A stretch of DNA of 6,972 nucleotides from Spirochaetales bacterium (GCA_031274005.1 JAISQU010000192.1:1-6972); one strand, 5' to 3'. Shown: positions 1-5,957, counted from the first letter of the stretch. The notes: generated by a model not told the origin, from the sequence alone. Numbers and translations are program-made.

Positions 1-95
1 TGCTTTCCCTGTACTGCTCCGCCGCGATACTCGCGGATGACGCGCTCGCGGTGCTGGAGGATGTGGAGGTTGGTGACTATTATGACTACACCTGA
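1..95 (+). CDS. C-terminal end of a probable family 2A encapsulin shell protein (partial, 5' cut off)
   Basis: An open frame enters from the left edge (first full codon at 3) and ends at TGA 93-95, giving about 30 residues that include CSAAILADDALAVLEDV and end in GDYYDYT. This pattern (aromatic, small residues, then a hydrophobic strand with DDALAVL) is what I expect for the closing A-domain strand of an HK97-fold encapsulin of family 2A (SrpI-like). The main support is context: the next two genes are an N-terminally extended cysteine desulfurase and a serine acetyltransferase, the standard partners of family 2A shells. The frame overlaps the desulfurase start by 14 nt, so the two are probably translated together. 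Only a short tail is visible. The family call is inference, and another conserved protein cannot be excluded. Confidence 0.6.
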   Translation, partial: LSLYCSAAILADDALAVLEDVEVGDYYDYT

Positions 96-1647
96 GTTAA
101 AAGCCTGGGGTTTGCCTGAGCCGGCTGAAATCGCGGCTCTCGCGGCGGACTGGTTTCCGGAGTTCGCCGCGCCGGAGGCGGGGCTAACGCGGCTGGCCGC
201 TGAAACCGCGGCAGGCGCGGGCCGGGCCGCGCCTGTTTTGGCGGACTGGCAGCGGCTTGCCGAGGCGGGGCCCCAGCCTCCGCTTCCGCCGGAAGCGCCT
301 GTTTACGCGCCGGTGGTGTTGTCCAGGCAAGCGGCCGATGCGGGTTACGCGGCGGCGGGAAGCCGCTCCGCCCTTACGCCGGCGCCGGCGTTGGCCAAAA
401 CAGGCGGGTTTCCGAGGGAATACTCCAATTTGTATGTGGGGCCGAAAAGCCTTGAAGCGATTAGGGCGGATTTTCCCATCCTGAGTGAGCGGGTGAACGG
501 GCGCGATCTGGTATGGCTGGACAACGCCGCCACAACCCAGCGGCCCCGCCAGGTAACCGGCCGGCTTACCTACTATTACGAGCATGAGAACTCCAACGTG
601 CACCGGGGCGCTCATGAGCTTGCCGACAGGTCCACCGGAGCTTACGAAGAAGCCCGGAAAAAGGCCGCCAGGTTTATAGGCGCGCCTTCGGAGGAAAACA
701 TTGTTTTTGTCCGGGGTACCACCGAAGGGATCAACTTGGCCGCCCAGGCTTTTGTCCGGCGGCTCCTGCGGCCCGGGGACGAGATTATCCTTACCATACT
801 AGAACACCACGCCAACATCGTCCCCTGGCAGCTTATCGCCGGGGAAACCGGGGCTGTTCTGCGGGTAGCGCCCATAGACAAGAGCGGCCAAATCATCCTC
901 TCCGAATATGCCAGGCTTTTTAATCGCAGCACCCGCTTTGTATCGCTGACCCAGGTTTCCAACGCTCTGGGAACCATTACGCCGGCGGCGGAAATGATTC
1001 AGATAGCCCACAGCCGGGGGGTTCGGGTTCTTGTAGACGGCGCTCAGGCTGTGTCCCACATGCCCGTTAATGTCAGCCTTCTGGACGCCGATTTCTTTGT
1101 TTTCTCCGGCCACAAGATTTTTGGCCCCACGGGGATAGGCGTACTCTACGGAAAGACAGACGTACTGGAGGAGGCCGGGCCTTACCAGGGCGGCGGCAAC
1201 ATGATAGCCGACGTTACCTTTGAGCGTACCATATACCAGAAGGCGCCCGTTAAATTCGAGGCGGGAACCGGCAATATCGCCGACGCCGTGGGGCTTGGGG
1301 CGGCTTTGGATTATGTATCGGCTCTGGGCATGGAAAACATCGCCGCCTGGGAACACGAACTGCTGCGTTACGCCATAAGCGAACTCTCCGGCGTCCCCGG
1401 CCTGCGGCTTATAGGAACCGCCCCGGACAAGGCGGGCGTCCTCTCCTTTGTGCTGGAAGGCCGCGGCCTTGAGGAGATTGGCCGGCATCTTAACGACAGG
1501 GGAATAGCTGTGCGCGCCGGGCATCACTGCGCCCAGCCGGTACACAGATTTTTCGGGCTTGAGGGTACCGTCCGCCCGTCTCTGGCTTTCTACAATACCC
1601 CGGAGGAGATCGACAAACTGGTCCGGGCCTTGTACGAACTGGTATAA
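82..1647 (+). CDS. SufS-type cysteine desulfurase with long N-terminal extension, probable family 2A encapsulin cargo
   Basis: This is a PLP-dependent class V aminotransferase-fold enzyme that removes sulfur from L-cysteine as an enzyme-bound persulfide, leaving alanine. From ATG 82 it is 521 residues. The catalytic core starts near residue 127 (IRADFPILSERVNGRDLVWLDNAAT in the family pattern). It has the His pair H242/H243 in LEHHANIVPW, the PLP lysine K345 in SGHKIFGPTGIGVLYG, and the catalytic cysteine C483 in RAGHHCAQP, as in group II SufS enzymes. A normal SufS is about 400 residues, so residues 1-126 are extra: rich in Ala and Pro, probably disordered, and ending in a YSNLYVGP segment just before the core. 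Such extensions direct desulfurases into family 2A encapsulins. ATG 82 is preferred over ATG 37 because it has GGTGA five bases upstream (GGAGG further back) and overlaps the preceding gene only slightly. Ordinary suf partners (sufB, C, D, U) are not next to it on the downstream side, which argues against a housekeeping Fe-S role. Confidence 0.9.
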   Translation: MTTPELKAWGLPEPAEIAALAADWFPEFAAPEAGLTRLAAETAAGAGRAAPVLADWQRLAEAGPQPPLPPEAPVYAPVVLSRQAADAGYAAAGSRSALTPAPALAKTGGFPREYSNLYVGPKSLEAIRADFPILSERVNGRDLVWLDNAATTQRPRQVTGRLTYYYEHENSNVHRGAHELADRSTGAYEEARKKAARFIGAPSEENIVFVRGTTEGINLAAQAFVRRLLRPGDEIILTILEHHANIVPWQLIAGETGAVLRVAPIDKSGQIILSEYARLFNRSTRFVSLTQVSNALGTITPAAEMIQIAHSRGVRVLVDGAQAVSHMPVNVSLLDADFFVFSGHKIFGPTGIGVLYGKTDVLEEAGPYQGGGNMIADVTFERTIYQKAPVKFEAGTGNIADAVGLGAALDYVSALGMENIAAWEHELLRYAISELSGVPGLRLIGTAPDKAGVLSFVLEGRGLEEIGRHLNDRGIAVRAGHHCAQPVHRFFGLEGTVRPSLAFYNTPEEIDKLVRALYELV

Positions 1648-1651
1648 GCGT

Positions 1652-2608
1652 ATGGCACAGGTCATTGATACGCGGATGAAGTACCTCGTAAACAGCCTTG
1701 TTAAAAGTTATGAGGATCACGGGGAGATCATCAAGATCGATACCGGCAACCAGCTTAACAGGGGCATTATTATCGACATTCTGGATAAGCTGCGCTGCCT
1801 CATCTTTCCCGGTTACTTCGGCAGAAAAAACATCTCCTTCGGAACCGTGGAATACTACGCCGGGGAACTTCTGGAAGAGGTGAGTTACGGCCTGTCAAGG
1901 CAGATTTCCCGGTCCCTCCGGCACGGCAAAGACGTTGCCTTGGGGGAGGATGAGGTGCTAAAAAAGGCTGAGGAGCTAAGCTTCGCTTTTTTGTCCAGGC
2001 TGCCGGAAATCCGGGACAGGCTTGCAACGGACGTTTCGGCCGCCTTTGACGGAGACCCCGCGGCCTACAGCCGGGATGAGATTATCTCCTCCTATCCGGG
2101 GCTTTACGCCATCACGGTCTACCGCCTGGCCCACGAACTGTACAGCCTCAAAGTACCGCTGATTCCCCGGATTATGACCGAACACGCCCACAGCCTTACG
2201 GGGGTGGACATTCATCCGGGAGCGGACATAGGGCCTCATTTTTTTATCGATCACGGTACGGGGATTGTGATAGGGGAAACCACGATTATAGGCAGCCACG
2301 TAAAGGTCTATCAGGGGGTTACGCTGGGCGCCCTTTCCACCAGGGGAGGGCAGGCCCTCAAGGAGGCGAAACGGCATCCCACCATAGAAGACCACGTTAC
2401 CATTTATTCCGGGGCTTCCATTCTTGGAGGCGCGACGGTGATAGGCGAGGGGGTGGTTATAGGCAGCAATGCCTTTGTAACAAAATCGGTGCCGGAAAAA
2501 ACCCGGGTCAGCGTTAAAAATCCGGAACTCCAGTTCAAAACAGCCGAGCGCAACCAGTGGGAACATCAGGAATTTTTGCAGGAACCGTTTTGGGATTATG
2601 TGATTTGA
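1652..2608 (+). CDS. epsC: Serine O-acetyltransferase, EpsC-type (left-handed beta-helix)
   Basis: This cytosolic enzyme transfers an acetyl group from acetyl-CoA to L-serine, giving O-acetylserine, the precursor that sulfide converts to cysteine. The protein is 318 residues. Residues 1 to about 180 are the helical N-terminal part, ending in YPGLYAITVYRLAHELY and PRIMTEHAHSLTG. The hexapeptide-repeat beta-helix follows with DIHPGADIGPHFFIDHGTG, IGETTIIG and QGVTLGALS. D200-H201 and H242 (in AKRHPTI) match the catalytic Asp-His and second His of CysE. The chain ends in Ile (FWDYVI), as in acetyltransferases that dock into O-acetylserine sulfhydrylase. The start is 4 nt after the desulfurase stop with no clear ribosome binding site, so translational coupling is likely. 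The open frame extends upstream to 1559, but that part lies inside the desulfurase and does not resemble the family. Context suggests it supplies cysteine to the encapsulated desulfurase. Confidence 0.93.
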   Translation: MAQVIDTRMKYLVNSLVKSYEDHGEIIKIDTGNQLNRGIIIDILDKLRCLIFPGYFGRKNISFGTVEYYAGELLEEVSYGLSRQISRSLRHGKDVALGEDEVLKKAEELSFAFLSRLPEIRDRLATDVSAAFDGDPAAYSRDEIISSYPGLYAITVYRLAHELYSLKVPLIPRIMTEHAHSLTGVDIHPGADIGPHFFIDHGTGIVIGETTIIGSHVKVYQGVTLGALSTRGGQALKEAKRHPTIEDHVTIYSGASILGGATVIGEGVVIGSNAFVTKSVPEKTRVSVKNPELQFKTAERNQWEHQEFLQEPFWDYVI

Positions 2609-2609
2609 G

Positions 2610-2640
2610 GCCGGCTGTATTTTATACATTTTACAGCGGC
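2610..2640 (+). terminator. Small stem-loop just after the acetyltransferase stop codon
   Basis: The bases at 2610-2619 (GCC-G-GCTGTA) pair with 2632-2640 (TACAGC-GGC), with one bulged G and a 12-base AT-rich loop. The stem begins 2 nt after the stop codon. No U-tract follows on the + strand, so it is a weak candidate for the end of the desulfurase-acetyltransferase transcript or for 3'-end stabilisation. Confidence 0.3.
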
Positions 2641-2663
2641 GCTATTCATAAAGAAAACGAAAA

Positions 2664-2716
2664 CATTCGGGCGGGCGCGTCTTTGCCGCGCAAAGCCTTA
2701 TATGCCCGCCCAAATG
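2664..2716 (-). terminator. Hairpin terminator of the FIST-aldehyde dehydrogenase operon, in a convergent junction
   Basis: The arms 2664-2676 (CATTCGGGCGGGC) and 2704-2716 (GCCCGCCCAAATG) pair at 12 of 13 positions. The 27-base loop contains a smaller stem (CTTTG 2681-2685 with CAAAG 2691-2695). On the - strand it starts 15 nt after the dehydrogenase stop and is followed by a T-rich tail (TTTTCGTTTTCTTT), the layout of an intrinsic terminator. On the + strand no T-run follows, though the stem could still slow transcription coming from the acetyltransferase. Confidence 0.7.
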
Positions 2717-2731
2717 TCAGATTGGACTTGT

Positions 2732-4165
2732 TCAGATAATATTTTTCAACACTATTGTTTTGGTCCGCGTTACCTCATCAAAGGTAGACAGCACCCCTTC
2801 GGTTCCTATGCCGGAATACTTGTAGCCGCCGAAAGGCATCTCAAAACTGCGGAAGAAACTCGCTCCGTTTATGACCACGCCGCCGCACTCAAGCCGGGCG
2901 GCGGTCTTCCAGGCGGTTTTTACATCCGCGGTAAAGATACAGCCGCACAGACCGAACTTCGAGGCGTTGGCAATCTCAATAGCCTCCTCAAGCGTATCAA
3001 AGCCTATAACCGGAACAACAGGCCCGAAAATCTCCATATCCTTCGCCACATCCGCCGTCCTGGGGACATCGGCGATAACGGTGGGTTCGTAAAAAGCCCC
3101 GTTCCGCTTTCCGCCAAGAATAATTTTGCCCCCCTGCTGCACGGTAAGATTGACCTGCTTTTCCACCTCAATGGCCGCCTTCTCGCTGATAAGACAGCCT
3201 AGCTGGGTAGACTCATCCGCCGGATCGCCCTGCTTAATCTTTTTAATCCGCTCCACCGCCTTCGCTGTAAAACTCTCCTTAAGGCTGTTGTGAACAAGGA
3301 AACGCTTGGAGGCGCAGCAAACCTGCCCGGTGTTATACATCCTCCCCCAGATAAGCTCCTCCACCGCAAGATCAACATCGCCGTCCTTATTCACGATAAA
3401 GGCGTCATTGCCGCCGAGTTCCAGGGCTATATGCGCCAAGTGATCCGCTGCGTTTCTGTAGGTCTGTATACCCACTTCCGTGGAGCCGGTCAGAGTAATC
3501 GCGTGAACATCAGGATTTTTGCAAAGCCAGCTTCCCACCTGGGAGCCGCGGCCCGTAACAATTTCAATCGCCCCGTCGGTAACGCCCGCCTTGACAAGAA
3601 GATCCGTCAGCATGCAGAGGGTAAGGGGATTATCCGTAGAAGGCTTCACAATGGCGGCGTTTCCCGCCAAGAGGGTTGGGGCGACCTTCTGGTCAAAAAG
3701 ATCGCAGGGGAAGTTAAAGGGAATAACGCAGGCGACAACCCCAATAGGTTCCCGGACGGTCAGCAGAATATGATGCTCCTGATTTTTCTCCTGCCCCTGG
3801 GGAATTACCTCGCCGTACAGATGCTTGGCCTTCTCCACAAAACCCTTAAAGGAAATCGGGATATTCGCTATTTCGCCCCGGGCCTCGGTAATAGGCTTGC
3901 CCGTCTCCTGGGAAAGGGTGCGGGCCAGCTTCTCCTTATTCTCCTCAACCAAATCAACAAATTTGAGAAGTATATCCCCTTTTTCATGGACAGGAACCAG
4001 GGCCCACTTTTTTTGCCCCTGTTTCGCCTTTTCCACAGCCCGGGCGACATCCCCCTCGGTAGCCGCAGGAACAGTATCGATAACCTTGCCGTTTGCCGGG
4101 TTTGTTACTTCGATAACCGCTCCGTCAGAGGCGTCCACCGCCTTTCCGTCAATAATCATTTTCAT
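2732..4165 (-). CDS. NAD(P)-dependent aldehyde dehydrogenase, substrate unknown
   Basis: This is a soluble ALDH-superfamily enzyme that oxidises an aldehyde to a carboxylate with NAD(P)+. The length of 477 residues is normal and the chain is intact. Visible landmarks are the oxyanion Asn N151 in IPFNFP, cofactor-binding K174 in IVKPS, the GSTEVG turn (227-232), the general-base Glu E249 in LELGG, the catalytic Cys C283 in NTGQVCCASKR, E378 in EIFGPV, and the C-terminal MPFGGYKYSGIG segment. The pattern suits the broad succinate-semialdehyde, lactaldehyde or glyceraldehyde-3-phosphate dehydrogenase groups. I cannot choose a substrate or NAD versus NADP by eye. The start ATG at 4165 has AAGGAAGG about 9 nt upstream; a second in-frame ATG two codons later is possible. 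It follows the FIST gene by 25 nt on the same strand, so the two are probably co-transcribed. Confidence 0.93.
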   Translation of the reverse strand: MKMIIDGKAVDASDGAVIEVTNPANGKVIDTVPAATEGDVARAVEKAKQGQKKWALVPVHEKGDILLKFVDLVEENKEKLARTLSQETGKPITEARGEIANIPISFKGFVEKAKHLYGEVIPQGQEKNQEHHILLTVREPIGVVACVIPFNFPCDLFDQKVAPTLLAGNAAIVKPSTDNPLTLCMLTDLLVKAGVTDGAIEIVTGRGSQVGSWLCKNPDVHAITLTGSTEVGIQTYRNAADHLAHIALELGGNDAFIVNKDGDVDLAVEELIWGRMYNTGQVCCASKRFLVHNSLKESFTAKAVERIKKIKQGDPADESTQLGCLISEKAAIEVEKQVNLTVQQGGKIILGGKRNGAFYEPTVIADVPRTADVAKDMEIFGPVVPVIGFDTLEEAIEIANASKFGLCGCIFTADVKTAWKTAARLECGGVVINGASFFRSFEMPFGGYKYSGIGTEGVLSTFDEVTRTKTIVLKNII

Positions 4166-4190
4166 ATCACTTTTCCTTCCTTAAAAAAAT

Positions 4191-5357
4191 TTATTGGGCA
4201 AACCCCGTATAGGACAGCATAAGGCCGCCCGTGGTGTTATTGCCGTCATCCTCATAGCCATATTCGCCAAAGGTAAACTCCATAATAAACGGAACCCCTC
4301 CGGCCGCTTTCCTGACGCCCGCCGCCACCTCCTCAATCCGGTCGCCGATGCCGGCCCTGCGGCCTCCGCAATGCACCAAATGGAACGCCGCCGGAGGCGC
4401 TTTCAGCTTTGCCGTGAGCTGCCCTATCGCTTCCGAGGCGGACGCGATAAGCTCATCCACAGAAGCCTCCATGCGGATAACAGCCGTTTTTTCAGCCAGA
4501 TTCGCGCCTATGTTCATGGAATAATCATCGTTCCCGTTCATGGGGTGCCGAATGGCGGTAAGCTCTCCCAGCCTGTCCTTGACGCCCAGGGGGGACGTAA
4601 TGGTAGCCACCAGCAGATTCCCGCCCTTGAGGGTATCCGGGTCAACCTTTGTCCACTCCGCGTACTTTTTAAGCGCCGGTTTGCCGTCAATCTCCACCAG
4701 CGTTCTTTTGTCCCGCACCTTGGTAATAACGCCCGTGTCGCCGGTCTCCCTGTAAGCGCCGGTAAACAAATTTGTTATAGGCTTATCCGTATAGAAAAAG
4801 GCGAGGACAAGACCATCGGCGAAAACCCGCTTATCCGCGAAAAGTTTCCATTCGCCTGAAATAGTGTTATCCGCCGCGCTGCCGCCGAAAAAAGGCGCCC
4901 GGCCGATAACATCGCTTACCCCTTTAAGGAAAAACTCCTCCTCCCCCGGCGGCGCGGCCATGTAAAAAAAGGCCGGCGCGGAGTTTTTGCCCGCGTTTTT
5001 CATCGCCTCCCTGGCGGCCTGCCGCCCCGTTTCCCGTGCGTCCGCGCCCTTGGGCTTGCCCGCGGCGCCTATGGTAATATCACTCCCCGCCAAAGTCAGA
5101 ATTCCGACAAAACCCTTCTCCCCGGTAATAAAGCCCTCCGGAGTAATAACGCCGCTGAAAGACGTATTTCCCAGAACGGGAACCCCCGGTAGTTCTTCGC
5201 CTATACCCTCAAGCAATTTTTCCAGATCGTAGGCCACACTGGCGTAGGCGAAAGCTATCTTTACATCGGAAAGTCCGCTTTTCGCTTTCCCGGCCGCTTC
5301 TTTGCCCGCGGTCCTGGCATCCGCCGCGTTACTCGAACCACTGCCACCCTTTACCAT
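4191..5357 (-). CDS. Stand-alone FIST-domain protein (probable small-ligand sensor)
   Basis: The 388-residue protein has no signal peptide, membrane segment or output domain. Residues about 30-190 look like FIST_N: an N-terminal SNAADARTAGKEAAGKA helix, a GNTSFSGVITPEG turn at 62-74, and FFGGSAADN at 156-164. Residues about 200-365 look like FIST_C, ending in FTFGEYGY. FIST domains (F-box and intracellular signal transduction) are predicted to bind small ligands, possibly amino acids. Many bacterial copies are, like this one, free-standing. The start at 5357 is firm: AGGAGG at 5364-5369 lies 6 nt upstream. The TAA stop is 25 nt before the aldehyde dehydrogenase start, suggesting an operon in which a ligand sensor accompanies an oxidative enzyme. 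The ligand and what it controls are unknown, and the assignment is by family pattern only. Confidence 0.8.
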   Translation of the reverse strand: MVKGGSGSSNAADARTAGKEAAGKAKSGLSDVKIAFAYASVAYDLEKLLEGIGEELPGVPVLGNTSFSGVITPEGFITGEKGFVGILTLAGSDITIGAAGKPKGADARETGRQAAREAMKNAGKNSAPAFFYMAAPPGEEEFFLKGVSDVIGRAPFFGGSAADNTISGEWKLFADKRVFADGLVLAFFYTDKPITNLFTGAYRETGDTGVITKVRDKRTLVEIDGKPALKKYAEWTKVDPDTLKGGNLLVATITSPLGVKDRLGELTAIRHPMNGNDDYSMNIGANLAEKTAVIRMEASVDELIASASEAIGQLTAKLKAPPAAFHLVHCGGRRAGIGDRIEEVAAGVRKAAGGVPFIMEFTFGEYGYEDDGNNTTGGLMLSYTGFAQ

Positions 5358-5405
5358 AAAGAGCCTCCTGTTTTTTTATTGATATTTTTGTCTATCTATA
5401 TAAGA

Positions 5406-5434
5406 AGCATAATGCCGGTTTCTCTATTTGTAAA
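5406..5434 (-). promoter_or_regulatory. Sigma70-like promoter of the FIST-aldehyde dehydrogenase operon
   Basis: On the - strand TTTACA (5434-5429; 5 of 6 to consensus) is followed, after exactly 17 nt, by TATGCT (5411-5406; 4 of 6). The predicted transcript start is near 5399, giving a leader of about 42 nt with the AGGAGG site in it. This is predicted from spacing and matches only. Confidence 0.5.
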
Positions 5435-5456
5435 CTACGCACTATTTTGTGCTATT

Positions 5457-5472
5457 GTAACAAATTTGTTAC
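5457..5472. promoter_or_regulatory. Perfect 16-bp palindrome, candidate operator
   Basis: GTAACAAATTTGTTAC is fully self-complementary. Its centre is about 65 bp upstream of the predicted FIST transcript start, a position typical of an activator site, and it is about 490 bp from the psd start. It does not match the operator of any regulator I can name. It also overlaps the left end of the long inverted repeat, so it may belong to that element instead. Confidence 0.4.
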
Positions 5473-5681
5473 CAGTACCTTGTTTGGACTAAAACCACAG
5501 ATATAAAAACCACAAAGTCGAATAAGTCGAAGAAGTAAGGAAAAAAGAAAGTCAGAACTTTTTGATCTAATTTCTTGTAATGTAATAAGTTACTACATTT
5601 TCTGCAATCGGATTTTTTACTTTTTCGACTTTGCGATGAAAATTTTTTTCTTATGATTTAGTCTAATCAGGGTACTACAAA
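5465..5681. repeat. Long imperfect inverted repeat in AT-rich intergenic DNA (MITE-like or hairpin RNA)
   Basis: Nested arms share nearly one centre (about 5575). TTTGT 5465-5469 pairs with ACAAA 5677-5681. AGTACC 5474-5479 pairs with GGTACT 5671-5676. GACTAAA 5487-5493 pairs with TTTAGTC 5657-5663. CAAAGTCGAA 5513-5522 pairs with TTCGACTTTG 5624-5633, and a second copy, AAGTCGAAGAAGTAA (5524-5538), pairs with the same right arm with one mismatch. Between the two outer arms, 5480-5486 and 5664-5670 also pair mostly, with two G-U wobbles if read as + strand RNA. The element has no ORF. A decayed miniature transposable element and a structured RNA both fit; only the arms themselves are seen directly. 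Confidence 0.5.
5579..5599. repeat. 21-nt near-perfect palindrome in the loop of the long inverted repeat
   Basis: AATGTA at 5579-5584 pairs with TACATT at 5594-5599 and TAA with TTA around a central G (5589), so 9 of 10 pairs match. It could be a dimeric-regulator site or the terminal hairpin of the surrounding element. Confidence 0.4.
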
Positions 5682-5757
5682 GAATTACGGCATTTCTTCC
5701 AGGTTTTCCCTTTGTGCGCCTTAGTGCAACTACTGGTTTTTCTTCCCGCGTCTGTTA

Positions 5758-5819
5758 GCCCCCGGGGCGCAATGGGATTGCAGCGGAAAGCCCGGTTTTT
5801 TGCGCCGCAAAAAATGCGC
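5758..5819. repeat. Cluster of short GC-rich palindromes (REP-like)
   Basis: Three small dyads lie side by side: GCCCCCGGGGC (5758-5768), GCAAT-GGG-ATTGC (5769-5781), and the perfect TTTTTTGCGCCGCAAAAAA (5796-5814). GCGC at 5802-5805 can also pair with GCGC at 5816-5819. Such clusters occur in repeated extragenic palindromic elements, but a single window cannot show repetition across the genome. A terminator role is unclear. Confidence 0.35.
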
Positions 5820-5848
5820 TATTATTTTCTTACAACTCCCCCCGTGAA

Positions 5849-5912
5849 GGGCAGAGACACAGCCGCGAACGATTCCGGTCCGCCGGCTTAGAGAGCGGAT
5901 GTGTGTCTGCCC
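5849..5912 (+). promoter_or_regulatory. Stem-loop upstream of psd
   Basis: GGGCAGAGACACA (5849-5861) pairs with TGTGTGTCTGCCC (5900-5912) at 12 of 13 positions. Inside, AGCCG (5861-5865) can pair with CGGCT (5884-5888). It ends 45 nt before the psd start and has no T-run on either side, so it is not an ordinary terminator. It may be a leader structure if psd is transcribed from further upstream, or a protein-binding dyad. Confidence 0.35.
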
Positions 5913-5921
5913 GCATGCCGC

Positions 5922-5950
5922 TTGCCTGCCGTCCCGGCTTTTGATACACT
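5922..5950 (+). promoter_or_regulatory. Candidate psd promoter with extended -10
   Basis: TTGCCT (5922-5927), a 17-nt spacer and TACACT (5945-5950) form a sigma70-like pair, with TG one base before the -10 box (TGATACACT). The expected transcript start, about 7 nt after the -10 box, falls at about 5957, immediately before the psd ATG at 5958. Each box matches consensus at 4 of 6 positions. Confidence 0.4.
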
Positions 5951-5957
5951 AAGAAGT

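Larger units (their letters stand above)
5370..5957. other. Gene-free intergenic region between the FIST gene and psd
   Basis: About 590 bases without a credible coding frame. The part up to roughly 5700 is strikingly AT-rich compared with all flanking genes and holds the FIST promoter, the 16-bp palindrome and the long inverted repeat. The part from about 5750 is GC-rich and palindrome-dense. I looked for a tRNA, a riboswitch core and a short gene and saw none. Confidence 0.7.

Noticed and set aside
37..81. Upstream ATG 37 as the desulfurase start
   Set aside because: It adds 15 residues (MTRSRCWRMW...) that are just the out-of-frame reading of the preceding gene; ATG 82 has a better ribosome site and starts a typical chain (MTTPELKAW).
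82..1647. Housekeeping SUF iron-sulfur operon reading for the desulfurase
   Set aside because: The long N-terminal extension, the acetyltransferase neighbour and the non-SufD-like tail upstream fit a family 2A encapsulin cluster better. SufD upstream is not fully excluded because only 30 codons are visible.
1559..1651. N-terminal extension of the acetyltransferase frame to 1559
   Set aside because: It lies inside the conserved desulfurase C-terminus and its peptide is Arg/Trp-rich with no family resemblance.
799..1665. Long - strand open frame (288 codons) opposite the desulfurase
   Set aside because: It mirrors a strongly conserved coding gene of high GC content, has no recognisable motif, and is a codon-bias shadow.
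3290..4222. 310-codon + strand frame opposite the aldehyde dehydrogenase
   Set aside because: The - strand frame shows all dehydrogenase catalytic motifs; the + strand peptide has no coherent domain and no ribosome site.
4194..4859. 221-codon + strand frame opposite the FIST gene
   Set aside because: Arg/His-rich antisense reading of a recognisable FIST protein; shadow.
5370..5388. T-rich stretch as a + strand terminator
   Set aside because: No stem precedes the T-run and no + strand gene ends nearby; it is simply AT-rich leader DNA of the FIST gene.
5700..5900. tRNA gene or riboswitch in the GC-rich part of the intergenic region
   Set aside because: No cloverleaf with a GTTC-type T-loop and acceptor stem can be drawn, and no known riboswitch core is recognisable.
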